From: Arthrobacter sp. CAN_C5
Lineage (GTDB): Bacteria; Actinomycetota; Actinomycetes; Actinomycetales; Micrococcaceae
Direction: 5' to 3'
Assembly (NCBI RefSeq): GCF_017875735.1
Contig: NZ_JAGGMZ010000001.1
Location: 2,604,001 to 2,668,000, forward strand
DNA length: 64,000 nucleotides
Notes under the pieces: generated by a model
Seen by the model: only the letters and a program-made list of their open reading frames with translations
Told to the model about the DNA's origin: nothing
Database searches by the model: none
Part shown: piece by piece, positions 45,168 through 53,621 of the stretch
How the letters are laid out: every line of letters begins with the position of its first letter
Numbering within the stretch: the first letter of the stretch is position 1
Made by a program: the position numbers and the translations under genes

Positions 45168-47297
45168 GTGCATGAACGGCAGAACGACCCGCTGGTGGGC
45201 TCGGTGGTGGACGGGCGATATCTCGTCCTGTCGCGCCTTGCCCGGGGCGGCATGTCAACTGTCTATCGAGCCACCGACCAGCGCCTTGACCGGGACGTGG
45301 CACTGAAAATCCTGTACCCCCATCTTGCCGAGGACGCCAGCTTCCTGGACCGTTTCGAACGCGAGGCGAAGTCCGCGGCGCGGCTATCCCACCCCCACGT
45401 GGTGGGCGTCCTGGACCAGGGCGCCGAGGACTCCCCCGAGCGGTCCCTCGCCTACCTCGTCATGGAATATGTGCCAGGCAAAACGCTTCGGGACCTACTG
45501 CGGGAGAAGGGACGGCTCACCCCGCGGATCGCCCTGGCCATGATGGATCCCGTGGTCGAAGGACTGGGTGCGGCGCACGACGTCGGGCTGGTACACCGCG
45601 ACGTGAAACCAGAGAACGTGCTGCTGGCCAGCAACGGGCGGATCAAAATCGCGGACTTCGGTCTGGCCCGCGCGGTCTCCACCACCACCAACACCGGCAC
45701 CCTGATCGGCACTGTCGCCTACCTGTCCCCCGAGCTGGTCACCGGCGGAGGTGCTGACGCCCGCAGCGATATCTACTCGGCCGGCATCATGCTGTTCGAA
45801 CTGCTGACGGGAAGGCAGCCCTACACCGGCGATGTTCCCATCCGGGTGGCCCTGCAGCACGCCAACTCCACGGTGCCCGCCCCCTCCACGCTGGTGCCCG
45901 GGCTGGCTGCGGACATCGACGAGCTGGTCCAGTGGTGCACCTCGGTTGACCCGGAGGATCGCCCTATCGATGGCAACGCCCTCCTCGGCGAACTCAGGCA
46001 CATCCGGACCACCCTCACCGACGAGCAGCTGGACTTCGAACTCCCCGACGACGAGCGCAGGGACGATACTCCCGCGGCGGTGGCCGGTGGAAAGCCCGGC
46101 GGCACCGAAGCGATCGATACCGTCTCCGGGGGCGGCGCCACCGAGGTAATCGGCGCACGCCGCAGCCCGCGACCGACCGAAGTGATCGGGGCCGACCAGT
46201 TCAGGACATCGGTGATCGCGCACGACGTCCAGCACACCCGCGCTTTCCGGACTACTCCGGAACCCCAGTCAGCACCCCAGTCCACACCCCCGAAAGAGCC
46301 GGACCCGAAGACCCGTGACAAGGCGGCAGCGCGGGACTTCAAGGTCTATCAGAAACAGCAGGCCAAGGCGGCCCAGCGGCCCGAGAAATCTCTCCACCCG
46401 GGAAACCGGGGTCGCCGCAACGCGCTCTGGATTGTGCTGCTGCTCCTCCTCGCGGGGTTGGCCGCCGGGGTCGGGTGGTTCTTCGGCGTCGGTCCCGGCG
46501 CCCTGGCCACCATGCCCGACGTCGTCAACCGCTCGGTGGCGCAAGCGGAACTCCTGTTGGCCGAGAACGGCCTCGACTCCCCCCGCTCGGAGGAGGAGTT
46601 CCATGATGAGGTGGAGTCAGGGCTGGTGATCCGCAGTGAACCGGCAGCACGAACGCAGCTCCGCCGCTACGAGTCGGTGGAACTATTTGTCTCCAAGGGT
46701 CCCGAACTGTTCGAGGTTCCCAACGTGGTCAGCCGCAGTGAGGCGTCCGCGACGGCACAGCTCGACGGAACCGAACTGGCAATCGGTGAGATCACCCGGG
46801 AGTTCAGTACCGACGTCGCCGACGGGCTGGTCATCAGCCAAACACCCGCCGCCGGCGAGCAGTCTCCCCGCGGCACATCGGTCAACCTTGTGGTGTCGCA
46901 GGGACCGCAGCCCATCGATGTCCCGGTGGTCTCGGGGCTTTCCCGGGCGGATGCTGTTGAAGCGATCGAGGCCGCCGGGCTGGTCGCCGCCGTCGCGCCC
47001 GACGGCGAGAACAGCCGGGACCTCCCAGAGGGTGCCGTCGTCGGGCAGAGCCCATCCGGCGGCCAGCTCACCCGTGGCCAGACGGTGACACTCACGTTGT
47101 CCCTTGGCCCGCGCCTCGTGGAAGTACCCAACGTGTTCTCCCAGCGGGAGGAAGCGGCCGTGGCCGAGCTCGAGGCGGCCGGCTTCGTCGTCGTCGTGGA
47201 CTACACCTTCGGTAGCTCGGTCCTTGGGCTGGTGGCGGGCCAGGACCTCACCGGTGAACAGCCCGAGGGGTCGACGGTCACCATCACCGTCACGTAG
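45168..47297 (+). CDS. pknL: Serine/threonine protein kinase with PASTA domains (PknL-like)
   Basis: A 709-residue transmembrane kinase. The kinase domain (about 16-280) has ARGGMSTVY, Lys47 in VALKIL, His143-Arg144-Asp145 and Asp163 of DFG, with an activation loop rich in threonine (STTTNTGTLIGT). A disordered juxtamembrane part contains TEVIGA twice (about 325-342), a possible phospho-site repeat. One membrane helix (about 419-441) precedes four extracellular PASTA domains (447-709). The PknL call rests on context: polyprenyl synthase, Rv2175c homologue and class II DAHP synthase are all adjacent, as in mycobacteria. PASTA domains bind muropeptides. It starts at GTG 45168. Confidence 0.9.
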   Translation: MHERQNDPLVGSVVDGRYLVLSRLARGGMSTVYRATDQRLDRDVALKILYPHLAEDASFLDRFEREAKSAARLSHPHVVGVLDQGAEDSPERSLAYLVMEYVPGKTLRDLLREKGRLTPRIALAMMDPVVEGLGAAHDVGLVHRDVKPENVLLASNGRIKIADFGLARAVSTTTNTGTLIGTVAYLSPELVTGGGADARSDIYSAGIMLFELLTGRQPYTGDVPIRVALQHANSTVPAPSTLVPGLAADIDELVQWCTSVDPEDRPIDGNALLGELRHIRTTLTDEQLDFELPDDERRDDTPAAVAGGKPGGTEAIDTVSGGGATEVIGARRSPRPTEVIGADQFRTSVIAHDVQHTRAFRTTPEPQSAPQSTPPKEPDPKTRDKAAARDFKVYQKQQAKAAQRPEKSLHPGNRGRRNALWIVLLLLLAGLAAGVGWFFGVGPGALATMPDVVNRSVAQAELLLAENGLDSPRSEEEFHDEVESGLVIRSEPAARTQLRRYESVELFVSKGPELFEVPNVVSRSEASATAQLDGTELAIGEITREFSTDVADGLVISQTPAAGEQSPRGTSVNLVVSQGPQPIDVPVVSGLSRADAVEAIEAAGLVAAVAPDGENSRDLPEGAVVGQSPSGGQLTRGQTVTLTLSLGPRLVEVPNVFSQREEAAVAELEAAGFVVVVDYTFGSSVLGLVAGQDLTGEQPEGSTVTITVT

Positions 47298-47347
47298 CCG
47301 ACGCTCATTCTCGAGCTGACCGGGTTGCGTCGCGGAAATGCATCCGG

Positions 47348-47389
47348 TCACCACAAAGGCGAAGCGTTGCCGCTTCGCCTTTGTGGTGA
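47348..47389. terminator. Bidirectional terminator between pknL and aroG
   Basis: A perfect 19-pair stem, TCACCACAAAGGCGAAGCG against its complement, around the loop TTGC. It lies between two convergent genes, 51 bases after the kinase stop and 4 bases after the aroG stop. Confidence 0.9.
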
Positions 47390-47393
47390 ACTG

Positions 47394-48785
47394 CTAGCTC
47401 TTGGAAAGTGCTCCGGCAACCAGGAATGCCATCTCGAGGGACTGCATGTGGTTGAGGCGGGGATCGCAGACCGATTCGTAGCGCTCCAGGAAGGCTTCCT
47501 GGTCCACAGGATCAGCGCCACCCAGGCACTCGGCGACGTCGTCGCCCGTCATTTCGACGTGCAGGCCACCCGGGAAGGTGCCCAGGGAGTTGTGCACCTC
47601 AAAGAAGCCACGGACCTCATCCATGACGTCGTCGAAGTTGCGGGTCTTGTAGCCGTTCGGTGAAGTGACCGTGTTCCCGTGCATCGGGTCGGAGACCCAC
47701 AGCACCTGAGCGCCGGAGTCGGTGACCTTCTGGACCAGCTTGGGCAGCTTCTCCCGGATATTGCCGGCGCCCATCCGGGTGATGAAGGTCAGGCGACCCG
47801 GTTCGCGGTTGGGGTCGAGCTTGTCGATCAGGGCCAGCGCATCGTCTGGGGACGTGCCCGGGCCAAGCTTGACGCCGATCGGGTTGCGGACCCTGGAGAG
47901 GAAGTCGATGTGCGCGCTGTCGATGTCGCGGGTGCGCTCCCCAATCCACAGGAAGTGGGCTGAAGTGTCGTACGGCAGCCCCGTGCGGGAGTCGGTCCGG
48001 GTGAGAGCGCGCTCGTAATCGAGCAGCAGCGCCTCATGGCTGGCGAAGAACTCCACCCGCTTCAGCGCTTCGAAATCAGTGCCACATGCGTCCATAAAAC
48101 GGACGGCGCGGTCAATCTCACGGGCCAGCGACTCGTAACGCGAGTGGGCGGGGTTGGCGGTGAATCCCTTGTTCCAGTGATGCACCAGGCGCAGGTCGGC
48201 AAAACCGCCCTGGGTGAAGGCGCGGATCAAGTTCAGGGTCGATGCGGACGTATGGTACGCCTTGACCATGCGGGAAGCGTCATGGCCCCGCGATTCAGGG
48301 GTGAACTCATAGCCGTTGACCATGTCGCCGCGGTAGGCCGGCAGGGTAACGCCTTCGCGGGTCTCGTCGTTCGATGAGCGGGGCTTGGCGAACTGTCCGG
48401 CCATCCGACCCATCTTGATGACAGGGAGCGAGGCGCCATAGGTCAATACCACTGCCATCTGGAGGATCGTCCGCACGCGGGCGCTGATCCGGTCTGCGGT
48501 CGCGCCTTCGAAGGTTTCGGCGCAGTCGCCGCCCTGAAGCAGGAATGCCTTCCCCTGTGCAGCGGCGGCCAGGCGGCTGCGCAGCACGTCAACCTCGCCA
48601 GCGAAGACGAGCGGCGGAAGGGTGGAAAGCTCCTTGACGGAGGCCGAATACACGCTGCTGTCCTGCCAGGAGGGCTGCTGCGAAATTGGCAACTCGCGCC
48701 AATGGTCGAGCATGGGGTCGGCCTGCTGGCTGCTCTGCCCGGCTGAGGGAACGGTGGAATCGGTGGGTGCGAGGATATCAGTCAC
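47394..48785 (-). CDS. aroG: Class II 3-deoxy-7-phosphoheptulonate synthase (DAHP synthase)
   Basis: A 463-residue class II enzyme, first step of the shikimate pathway (PEP plus erythrose 4-phosphate). The metal ligands line up with the M. tuberculosis enzyme: Cys88 in QGGDCAE, His369 in DPMHGN, Glu411 in LHVEMTGDD and Asp441 in VCDPRLN. RMAGQFAKPRS and WIGERTRD bind substrate phosphates. It starts at GTG 48785, with no visible Shine-Dalgarno, and may be leaderless. No chorismate mutase is adjacent. Confidence 0.97.
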   Translation of the reverse strand: MTDILAPTDSTVPSAGQSSQQADPMLDHWRELPISQQPSWQDSSVYSASVKELSTLPPLVFAGEVDVLRSRLAAAAQGKAFLLQGGDCAETFEGATADRISARVRTILQMAVVLTYGASLPVIKMGRMAGQFAKPRSSNDETREGVTLPAYRGDMVNGYEFTPESRGHDASRMVKAYHTSASTLNLIRAFTQGGFADLRLVHHWNKGFTANPAHSRYESLAREIDRAVRFMDACGTDFEALKRVEFFASHEALLLDYERALTRTDSRTGLPYDTSAHFLWIGERTRDIDSAHIDFLSRVRNPIGVKLGPGTSPDDALALIDKLDPNREPGRLTFITRMGAGNIREKLPKLVQKVTDSGAQVLWVSDPMHGNTVTSPNGYKTRNFDDVMDEVRGFFEVHNSLGTFPGGLHVEMTGDDVAECLGGADPVDQEAFLERYESVCDPRLNHMQSLEMAFLVAGALSKS

Positions 48786-48988
48786 CAGTTAAGCGTAATG
48801 GTTCAGGCAACCCGAGGTAGCCAGGGCCGTCACGCAGCCAGGCGGCGTTGTCATATTGTGCCGCCCGTTACTCGGCCCGTCGCACGCGGTGAGGACTGTG
48901 GAGGGACAGGCTTCCACGGGTGGCAGAGTAGTGCGGGCCGGGCTACAGCGGGGGCGCCGCCTGCAGGTTAAGGGAAGGCACCGGAGCG

Positions 48989-49172
48989 CTACCGGCTGCG
49001 GGTCAGCCAGGACGGTAGCTTGATGCTGGCGAGTCTGCCGCGAACCGAGTGCTTGTCAGTCCCGGAAGCCTCAGCCGTGGCCATCCCGGTTCCAGCCTTC
49101 TCGGTTCCAGCCTTCTCAGTCGAGCCCCTCAGCTCGGGCCCTGCGATCTTCGTGCCGGCCGTCTTCGTACCC
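48989..49172 (-). pseudogene. Out-of-frame C-terminal tail of the acyltransferase gene
   Basis: Directly after the annotated stop of the acyltransferase, the minus strand in the +1 frame reads GTKTAGTKIAG, then TEKAGTEKAGT, and ends RLASIKLPSWLTRSR at TAG 48991-48989. This continues the five-residue repeat of the upstream frame and looks like the original C-terminus. One extra base in the C-run at 49170-49172 would explain the shift. A sequencing error, a pseudogene-type mutation or phase-variable slippage are all possible. Confidence 0.65.
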
Positions 49173-49967
49173 GGTCGCCTTCATATCTGCGGCCTTCTTC
49201 TCCGAAGCTTTCTTCTCAGATTCCTTCTTCTCCGAAGCTTTCTTCTCAGTATCCTTCTTCTCTGTGGCCTTCTTCTCTGTCACCTTCGCTGCGGCAAGCT
49301 TTTCTTTGACGCTGCTCGCGTACACGTCCACGTACTCCTGGCCGGAGAGCCTCATGAGTTCGTACATGATCTCATCGGTCACTGACCGCTGGACAAAACG
49401 GTCCTCCGCCAACCCCTTATAGCGGGAGAAGTCCAGGGGTTCGCCAACAATGATGCCGATCCGGCGGATATTGGGGATGCGCCTACCGATGGGCTGCACC
49501 TTGTCGGTGCCGATCATCGCCACCGGAATCACTGGGACACCCGTAGCCAGGACCAGTTTGGCAACGCCCGTCTTTCCGCGGTACAGCCGCCCATCCGGGC
49601 TGCGGGTTCCCTCGGGGTAGATACCCAGGATGCCGCCGCCATTGAGCACCGCTTCCCCTGCGCTCAGTGATGAGGACGAGGCAGCACCTCCCGAACGGTC
49701 CATCGGGAGCTGGTTGGAGAGGCGAAAGAACAGCGCGGTGAGTTTGCCTTTCATCCCCTTCCCCGTGAAGTACTCGGATTTGGCCAGAAAGATCACCGGA
49801 CGGGGCACAGCGATGGGAAGAAAAATGGAGTCGGAGAAGGAGAGGTGGTTGCTGACCAGTACGGCCGGGCCCTCCGCCGGGACATTGTCCATTCCCTTTA
49901 CCCACGGACGGAAAATCAGACCCAGAATCGGACCCACAATGATCCGTTTCATGAACCAATAAAACAC
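49116..49967 (-). CDS. PlsC-type 1-acyl-sn-glycerol-3-phosphate acyltransferase
   Basis: A 283-residue membrane acyltransferase of phospholipid synthesis. The catalytic HX4D is in SNHLSFSDS and the phosphate-binding site is YPEGTRSPDGR. PMDRSGG is a common neighbour motif. GTG 49967 has TAGGAAGG eight bases upstream and is preferred over ATG 49952. Residues 230-259 are six [TS]EKK[ADE] repeats, a basic helix that could lie on the membrane or bind anionic lipid. The protein then changes to an unrelated tail and stops at 49116; a likely frameshift there is described separately. It corresponds to Rv2182c in the mycobacterial gene order. Confidence 0.9.
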   Translation of the reverse strand: MFYWFMKRIIVGPILGLIFRPWVKGMDNVPAEGPAVLVSNHLSFSDSIFLPIAVPRPVIFLAKSEYFTGKGMKGKLTALFFRLSNQLPMDRSGGAASSSSLSAGEAVLNGGGILGIYPEGTRSPDGRLYRGKTGVAKLVLATGVPVIPVAMIGTDKVQPIGRRIPNIRRIGIIVGEPLDFSRYKGLAEDRFVQRSVTDEIMYELMRLSGQEYVDVYASSVKEKLAAAKVTEKKATEKKDTEKKASEKKESEKKASEKKAADMKATGYEDGRHEDRRARAEGLD

Positions 49968-50099
49968 GCTGACAGCCTTCCTAGACCCGGACGGGACCAC
50001 ACGGGAATCCCCCACTGATGATCGCGCTTTTCCTTGAGAGACTACTCTAAGGGGCGTATCCGCTGGTAAGGCATCGACAGCAGGTGGCACGATGGGGCT

Positions 50100-50864
50100 A
50101 TGACATCCAGTGCCAGCCCAGTCGCCTTCTCCAACGACGGTTTCGGGGAAAACTCCCGCATCGGAGTGGTGATGAGCCACGGCTTCACCGGATCCCCGGT
50201 CAGCCTGCTGGAATGGGCGCAGTATCTGGCCGACCAGGGGTACGCCGTGAGGCTACCGCTGCTTGCCGGGCACGGAACTACCTGGCAGGAGCTTGCCCGC
50301 ACTCCCTGGCAGCGCTGGTACGCCAGCTATGAGGCCAGCTACCGGGAACTGGAACAGTCGACCGACGTGATCGTCGCCGCGGGACTCTCGATGGGCGGGG
50401 CCCTCGCTCTACGGTTGGCCGCACTGCAGCCAGTGGCCGGCGTCGTCGTCGTCAATCCCGGCCTGACCATCGCCGACCCGCGGGCGCGCTACGCGGGGCT
50501 GCTGAAGTATGTGATGCGCTCGGTGCCCGCGATTGCCAACAACATCAAGAAGGAAGGGGTGGACGAGGGTGCCTATGCGCGGACCCCCGTCGCCGCCGTC
50601 GGGCAGCTCTCGAGACTTTTCCGGGAGACGGTGGCACAGCTGCCCACCATTACCGCCTCGACCCTGGTTTTTCGTTCATCAGTCGACCCGGTGGTACCGG
50701 AGAGCAGCATAGAGGTATTGCAACAGCGGATTGGGAGTGCTGAACTGGAGATTGTCCGTTTGGAGAACAGCTATCATGTTGCGACCATGGACCATGACGC
50801 GCAGTCGATTTTTGAACGCTCAGCGCAATTCATCCAGCACGTGACGGCAGGTAGCACCGCATGA
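50100..50864 (+). CDS. Alpha/beta hydrolase, carboxylesterase/monoacylglycerol lipase type
   Basis: A 254-residue serine hydrolase. The oxyanion segment is SHGFTGSP, the nucleophile is Ser97 in AAGLSMGGALAL, the acid is Asp196 in SSVDPVVP, and the base is His226 in NSYHVATMDHD. The set resembles the Est30/monoglyceride-lipase group. It is divergent from the PlsC-type gene (132 bases), so lipid turnover is a reasonable guess. Its stop overlaps the next gene as ATGA. Confidence 0.92.
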   Translation: MTSSASPVAFSNDGFGENSRIGVVMSHGFTGSPVSLLEWAQYLADQGYAVRLPLLAGHGTTWQELARTPWQRWYASYEASYRELEQSTDVIVAAGLSMGGALALRLAALQPVAGVVVVNPGLTIADPRARYAGLLKYVMRSVPAIANNIKKEGVDEGAYARTPVAAVGQLSRLFRETVAQLPTITASTLVFRSSVDPVVPESSIEVLQQRIGSAELEIVRLENSYHVATMDHDAQSIFERSAQFIQHVTAGSTA

Positions 50865-51352
50865 CACCCCGAGGTCAGGAACCCAACGAGTCCACCGACG
50901 ATGCCGTCTGGCAGGATCTGGTGGCGCGGCTGGAGCAGACTCCCAGTGCGCCGGACAGAGCGGGCGGAGAAGCCCCCGAACCGGCACCAGAACGGAACGC
51001 GGGAGTAGGGATGTCCGATCAGGAGCGGGTGCGCGCGCTGTTCGAGAATCAGCCCCGCCGCTCCCCCGGGGGTCCACGGGACTACACCCCCCAGGAGCCC
51101 GACGACGACGAAGACGAGGGGTATCACCCGCCGGAGCCGCCAGCTCTGGGCAGCGGAGAACCGCTCCTGGTGCTCGCCTGGTTCGGTGCCGTCGGTGGAC
51201 CAATCGCCCTGCTGCTGCTTGCCATGTTCTGGCGAGCAGCTCCGCTCATGATGATGCTGGGAGTCTTGGCCATCTTCCTGGTCTCGGTGGCGTTCCTCAT
51301 TTTCCGGCTGCCCAAGACCCGGGATTTCGACGATAACGGCGCAGAGGTCTAG
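50861..51352 (+). CDS. Membrane protein of unknown function coupled to the esterase
   Basis: A 163-residue protein. The first 95 residues are hydrophilic, rich in Pro, Glu and Asp, with a run of acidic residues (EPDDDEDEGY), and two membrane helices follow (about 104-127 and 129-150). Its ATG overlaps the esterase stop. No family is recognised, but the layout of disordered acidic N-terminus plus helix pair is common in actinobacterial envelope proteins. Confidence 0.7.
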   Translation: MTPRGQEPNESTDDAVWQDLVARLEQTPSAPDRAGGEAPEPAPERNAGVGMSDQERVRALFENQPRRSPGGPRDYTPQEPDDDEDEGYHPPEPPALGSGEPLLVLAWFGAVGGPIALLLLAMFWRAAPLMMMLGVLAIFLVSVAFLIFRLPKTRDFDDNGAEV

Positions 51353-51399
51353 CTGCATTGCCCTGAGAAGCTATTGCTCCGGTAGCCCTTTGGCTTCGG

Positions 51400-52287
51400 T
51401 CACCCGGGAACGTGCAGCGTCTCGGCCTGCGGGGTAGCTGAGTGGTGATCGCGCCGACCTCCTCGCTGCGCGGCCGCGCCGGCCAGCACCACCAAGGCAA
51501 TCCCGATAATCTGCAGGGCTCCCAGCTGCTGCTGAAGAATGATCAGGCCCAGCAGCATCCCGAACGCCGGCTCCAGCGCCATCAGGGTTCCGAAAGCTGC
51601 CGGGGTCATCCGGCGCAGTGCGAGCATTTCCAGGGCGAAGGGCAGCACCGGCAGCAGGATCGCCAGTCCCAACGCCGCGACGAGGATGCCCGGAGTAATC
51701 TCCCCGACAGCCTGGGGAATGCCGATGGTCGCCGCAGCGAGTGCCGCGATCGGTACGGTGAGTGACAGGGAGCCGATCCCTGTGAACCGGTCACCGATGC
51801 GCTGTGTCAGCAGAATGTAGACCGCCCACCCCACGGCAGCTATTGCCGCGAACCCCACCCCGGTGGGGTCGAACTCTCCCCGCCAGGGCTGGGTCATCAG
51901 GACCACACCGAGCAGAGCGAGCGCTGGCCACACCAGCGCGCTTCGTTGGTGGCTGCGGATCGCTGCGACGGTCAGCGGTCCAAGGAACTCGATCGCCACC
52001 GCGGTTCCCAGGTCGATGTGCTCCAGTGCGGCAAGGAACCCGACGGTCATGACCCCGGTTGCGAGTCCGAGGCCAAGGATGGTCGGAACGTCCTGCCGGC
52101 GGATCGTGCGGAGCGGCGGACGGACCAGCAGGATCAGGATAATCGCTCCCATGCTCAGCCGCAGCCAGGCTGTTCCAGCGGGTCCGACGGTTCCGATCAT
52201 GTCGACGGACAGGGCGGAGCCGAGCTGGACCGAAAGCATCGCGGTGACCGCCAGTCCCCATGGCGGGACGAGTTGTGTCCTGGTCAT
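51400..52287 (-). CDS. EamA-family (DMT superfamily) exporter, RhtA-like
   Basis: A 295-residue transporter with about ten membrane helices in two EamA halves (GTVGPAGTAWLRLSMGAIILIL in the first, AVGWAVYILLTQR and ALEPAFGMLLGLI in the second). RhtA-type members export threonine and homoserine or related amino acids; the substrate here is unknown. The ATG at 52287 overlaps the B3/4 gene stop as ATGA, so it is the last gene of the regulator-B3/4-EamA operon. The tail from about residue 275 is hydrophilic. Confidence 0.9.
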   Translation of the reverse strand: MTRTQLVPPWGLAVTAMLSVQLGSALSVDMIGTVGPAGTAWLRLSMGAIILILLVRPPLRTIRRQDVPTILGLGLATGVMTVGFLAALEHIDLGTAVAIEFLGPLTVAAIRSHQRSALVWPALALLGVVLMTQPWRGEFDPTGVGFAAIAAVGWAVYILLTQRIGDRFTGIGSLSLTVPIAALAAATIGIPQAVGEITPGILVAALGLAILLPVLPFALEMLALRRMTPAAFGTLMALEPAFGMLLGLIILQQQLGALQIIGIALVVLAGAAAQRGGRRDHHSATPQAETLHVPG

Positions 52288-53015
52288 GGCCGTTCCCGGG
52301 GGGCCTCGATGAGCCGTCTGGCTACCTGCACCTCGGCGCCGAGCCGCTCCAGCTGGGTGCACAGTTCAGCGGTGGCTTGGCCCAGCGCATCGTCCGACAT
52401 AGGTGCCAGTGCGTCAAGAATGAACAGCGCACGTGTGGTGTGGTCATGGAGTTGAGTTCGCCGTCCCTGGCGCCAGTTCCAGCGCCGGCAGGTGACTCCC
52501 GCGTCATCACACCACACCACTTCTCCTGGCTCCGGGTGCTCCGCCGTCGCTTCTTCCCCGGTTGCGGTATCGAATGGTTCGGTTCCGGTGGCGCGGATCA
52601 GTCGTGGCGCGCCAACGTAGCCCGCCAGGTCCTCACCGCCCAGGGGGATCTGGTGCAGGACCGAGACCGCGTTGTACACATCGGTGAGACGGTTCACCCG
52701 GGGCAACCCGGTTGCCGTCCGACGCACCAGGGCCTCCAGGCTGTTCCTGGTGCGCTGGGGTTTGGCGCCGAAGGCCCGGTAGGTGTCGCGCCACGCCGCC
52801 ACGTGCGGCAACTCCTCCACTGGTCCCGCGGCCAAAAGCTGGCCCGCGAACGTTTCAGCTGATTGCAGGAGTGCTTCGCTGACGTTGTCACTGGGGCCGG
52901 GCACCAGGCCATCGACGGCAATAAGGACGGCCCGGTAGTCCGGGCGCAAGGTGAATACCTCGGCATCCACCTGGCTGGAGTCCATCAGTTGCTGGAGCGC
53001 GCTTTGGCTATTCAT
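52284..53015 (-). CDS. Free-standing B3/4 (PheT editing-like) domain protein
   Basis: A 243-residue protein made of one B3/4 domain, the fold that in phenylalanyl-tRNA synthetase beta hydrolyses mischarged Tyr-tRNA. WRDTYRAFGAKPQRTRNSLEALVRR and LTDVYNAVSVLHQIPLGGEDL are the hallmark segments. Free-standing versions are common but their substrates are mostly unproven; an amino acid or aminoacyl-tRNA is plausible. It is joined by 4-base overlaps to both an XRE-cupin regulator and an amino-acid-type exporter. Confidence 0.88.
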   Translation of the reverse strand: MNSQSALQQLMDSSQVDAEVFTLRPDYRAVLIAVDGLVPGPSDNVSEALLQSAETFAGQLLAAGPVEELPHVAAWRDTYRAFGAKPQRTRNSLEALVRRTATGLPRVNRLTDVYNAVSVLHQIPLGGEDLAGYVGAPRLIRATGTEPFDTATGEEATAEHPEPGEVVWCDDAGVTCRRWNWRQGRRTQLHDHTTRALFILDALAPMSDDALGQATAELCTQLERLGAEVQVARRLIEAPRERP

Positions 53016-53614
53016 TGCTTCCCTCCGCTCGAATGTCCCAGCCCGACGCCGGGCTCGAAAACAGCCATGGTGAACCGTGTGGGTTCGGCGCCGTCGTTCC
53101 GATAGGAGTGGTCAACATCGCCGGGGAAGGACAGAGCGTCTCCCGGTTCGAGCACGATTGGCTGGTCGTCGACCATTACCGTGAGCGACCCTTCCTGCAC
53201 CTGAAGTAATTCCTTGGTCCCCTCAGAGTGGGGCTCGCTCGGATGGTGGTCTCCGGGCACCATGACCCAGTCCCAGAGTTCCACGACGTCCGGTGATTCG
53301 GTGCCCGCTACGAGACTGCCGCGGCCGCCGGCTTCCGAAGTCCAGAGGGCGGCTCCTTCGCCACTCCTGGTGACCGTGACGGGTTTCGGCGTAGGCGACT
53401 CGACCAGCGCCGGAAGACCAATCCCTAGGGCGTCGCTGATCCGTAAAAGCGTGCCGACACTTGGGTTCACGGCGCCCTGTTCTACATTGATCACCATTCG
53501 TCGGCTAACTCCTGCGGCCTCGGCCAGCTGCCCGAGCGTTAGGGAGCGGGACTGTCGCTCCTGTTTGACCCGTCCACCGATTGCCGCTGCCAGCGCGGTA
53601 GTAGTTGCATCCAC
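53012..53614 (-). CDS. XRE-cupin transcriptional regulator
   Basis: A 200-residue regulator. The N-terminal helix-turn-helix (RVKQERQSRSLTLGQLAEAAGVS, about residues 14-70) is followed by a cupin sensor domain (about 115-190) with EPHSEGTKELLQVQEGSLTVMV and ALSFPGDVDHSYRN. Such proteins usually repress adjacent transport or metabolism genes and sense a small molecule through the cupin. GTG 53614 is the first in-frame start after a perfect palindrome; the frame upstream to 53761 lies in the neighbouring gene and operator. It overlaps the B3/4 gene by 4 bases. Confidence 0.9.
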   Translation of the reverse strand: MDATTTALAAAIGGRVKQERQSRSLTLGQLAEAAGVSRRMVINVEQGAVNPSVGTLLRISDALGIGLPALVESPTPKPVTVTRSGEGAALWTSEAGGRGSLVAGTESPDVVELWDWVMVPGDHHPSEPHSEGTKELLQVQEGSLTVMVDDQPIVLEPGDALSFPGDVDHSYRNDGAEPTRFTMAVFEPGVGLGHSSGGKQ

Positions 53615-53621
53615 GAGTGCA

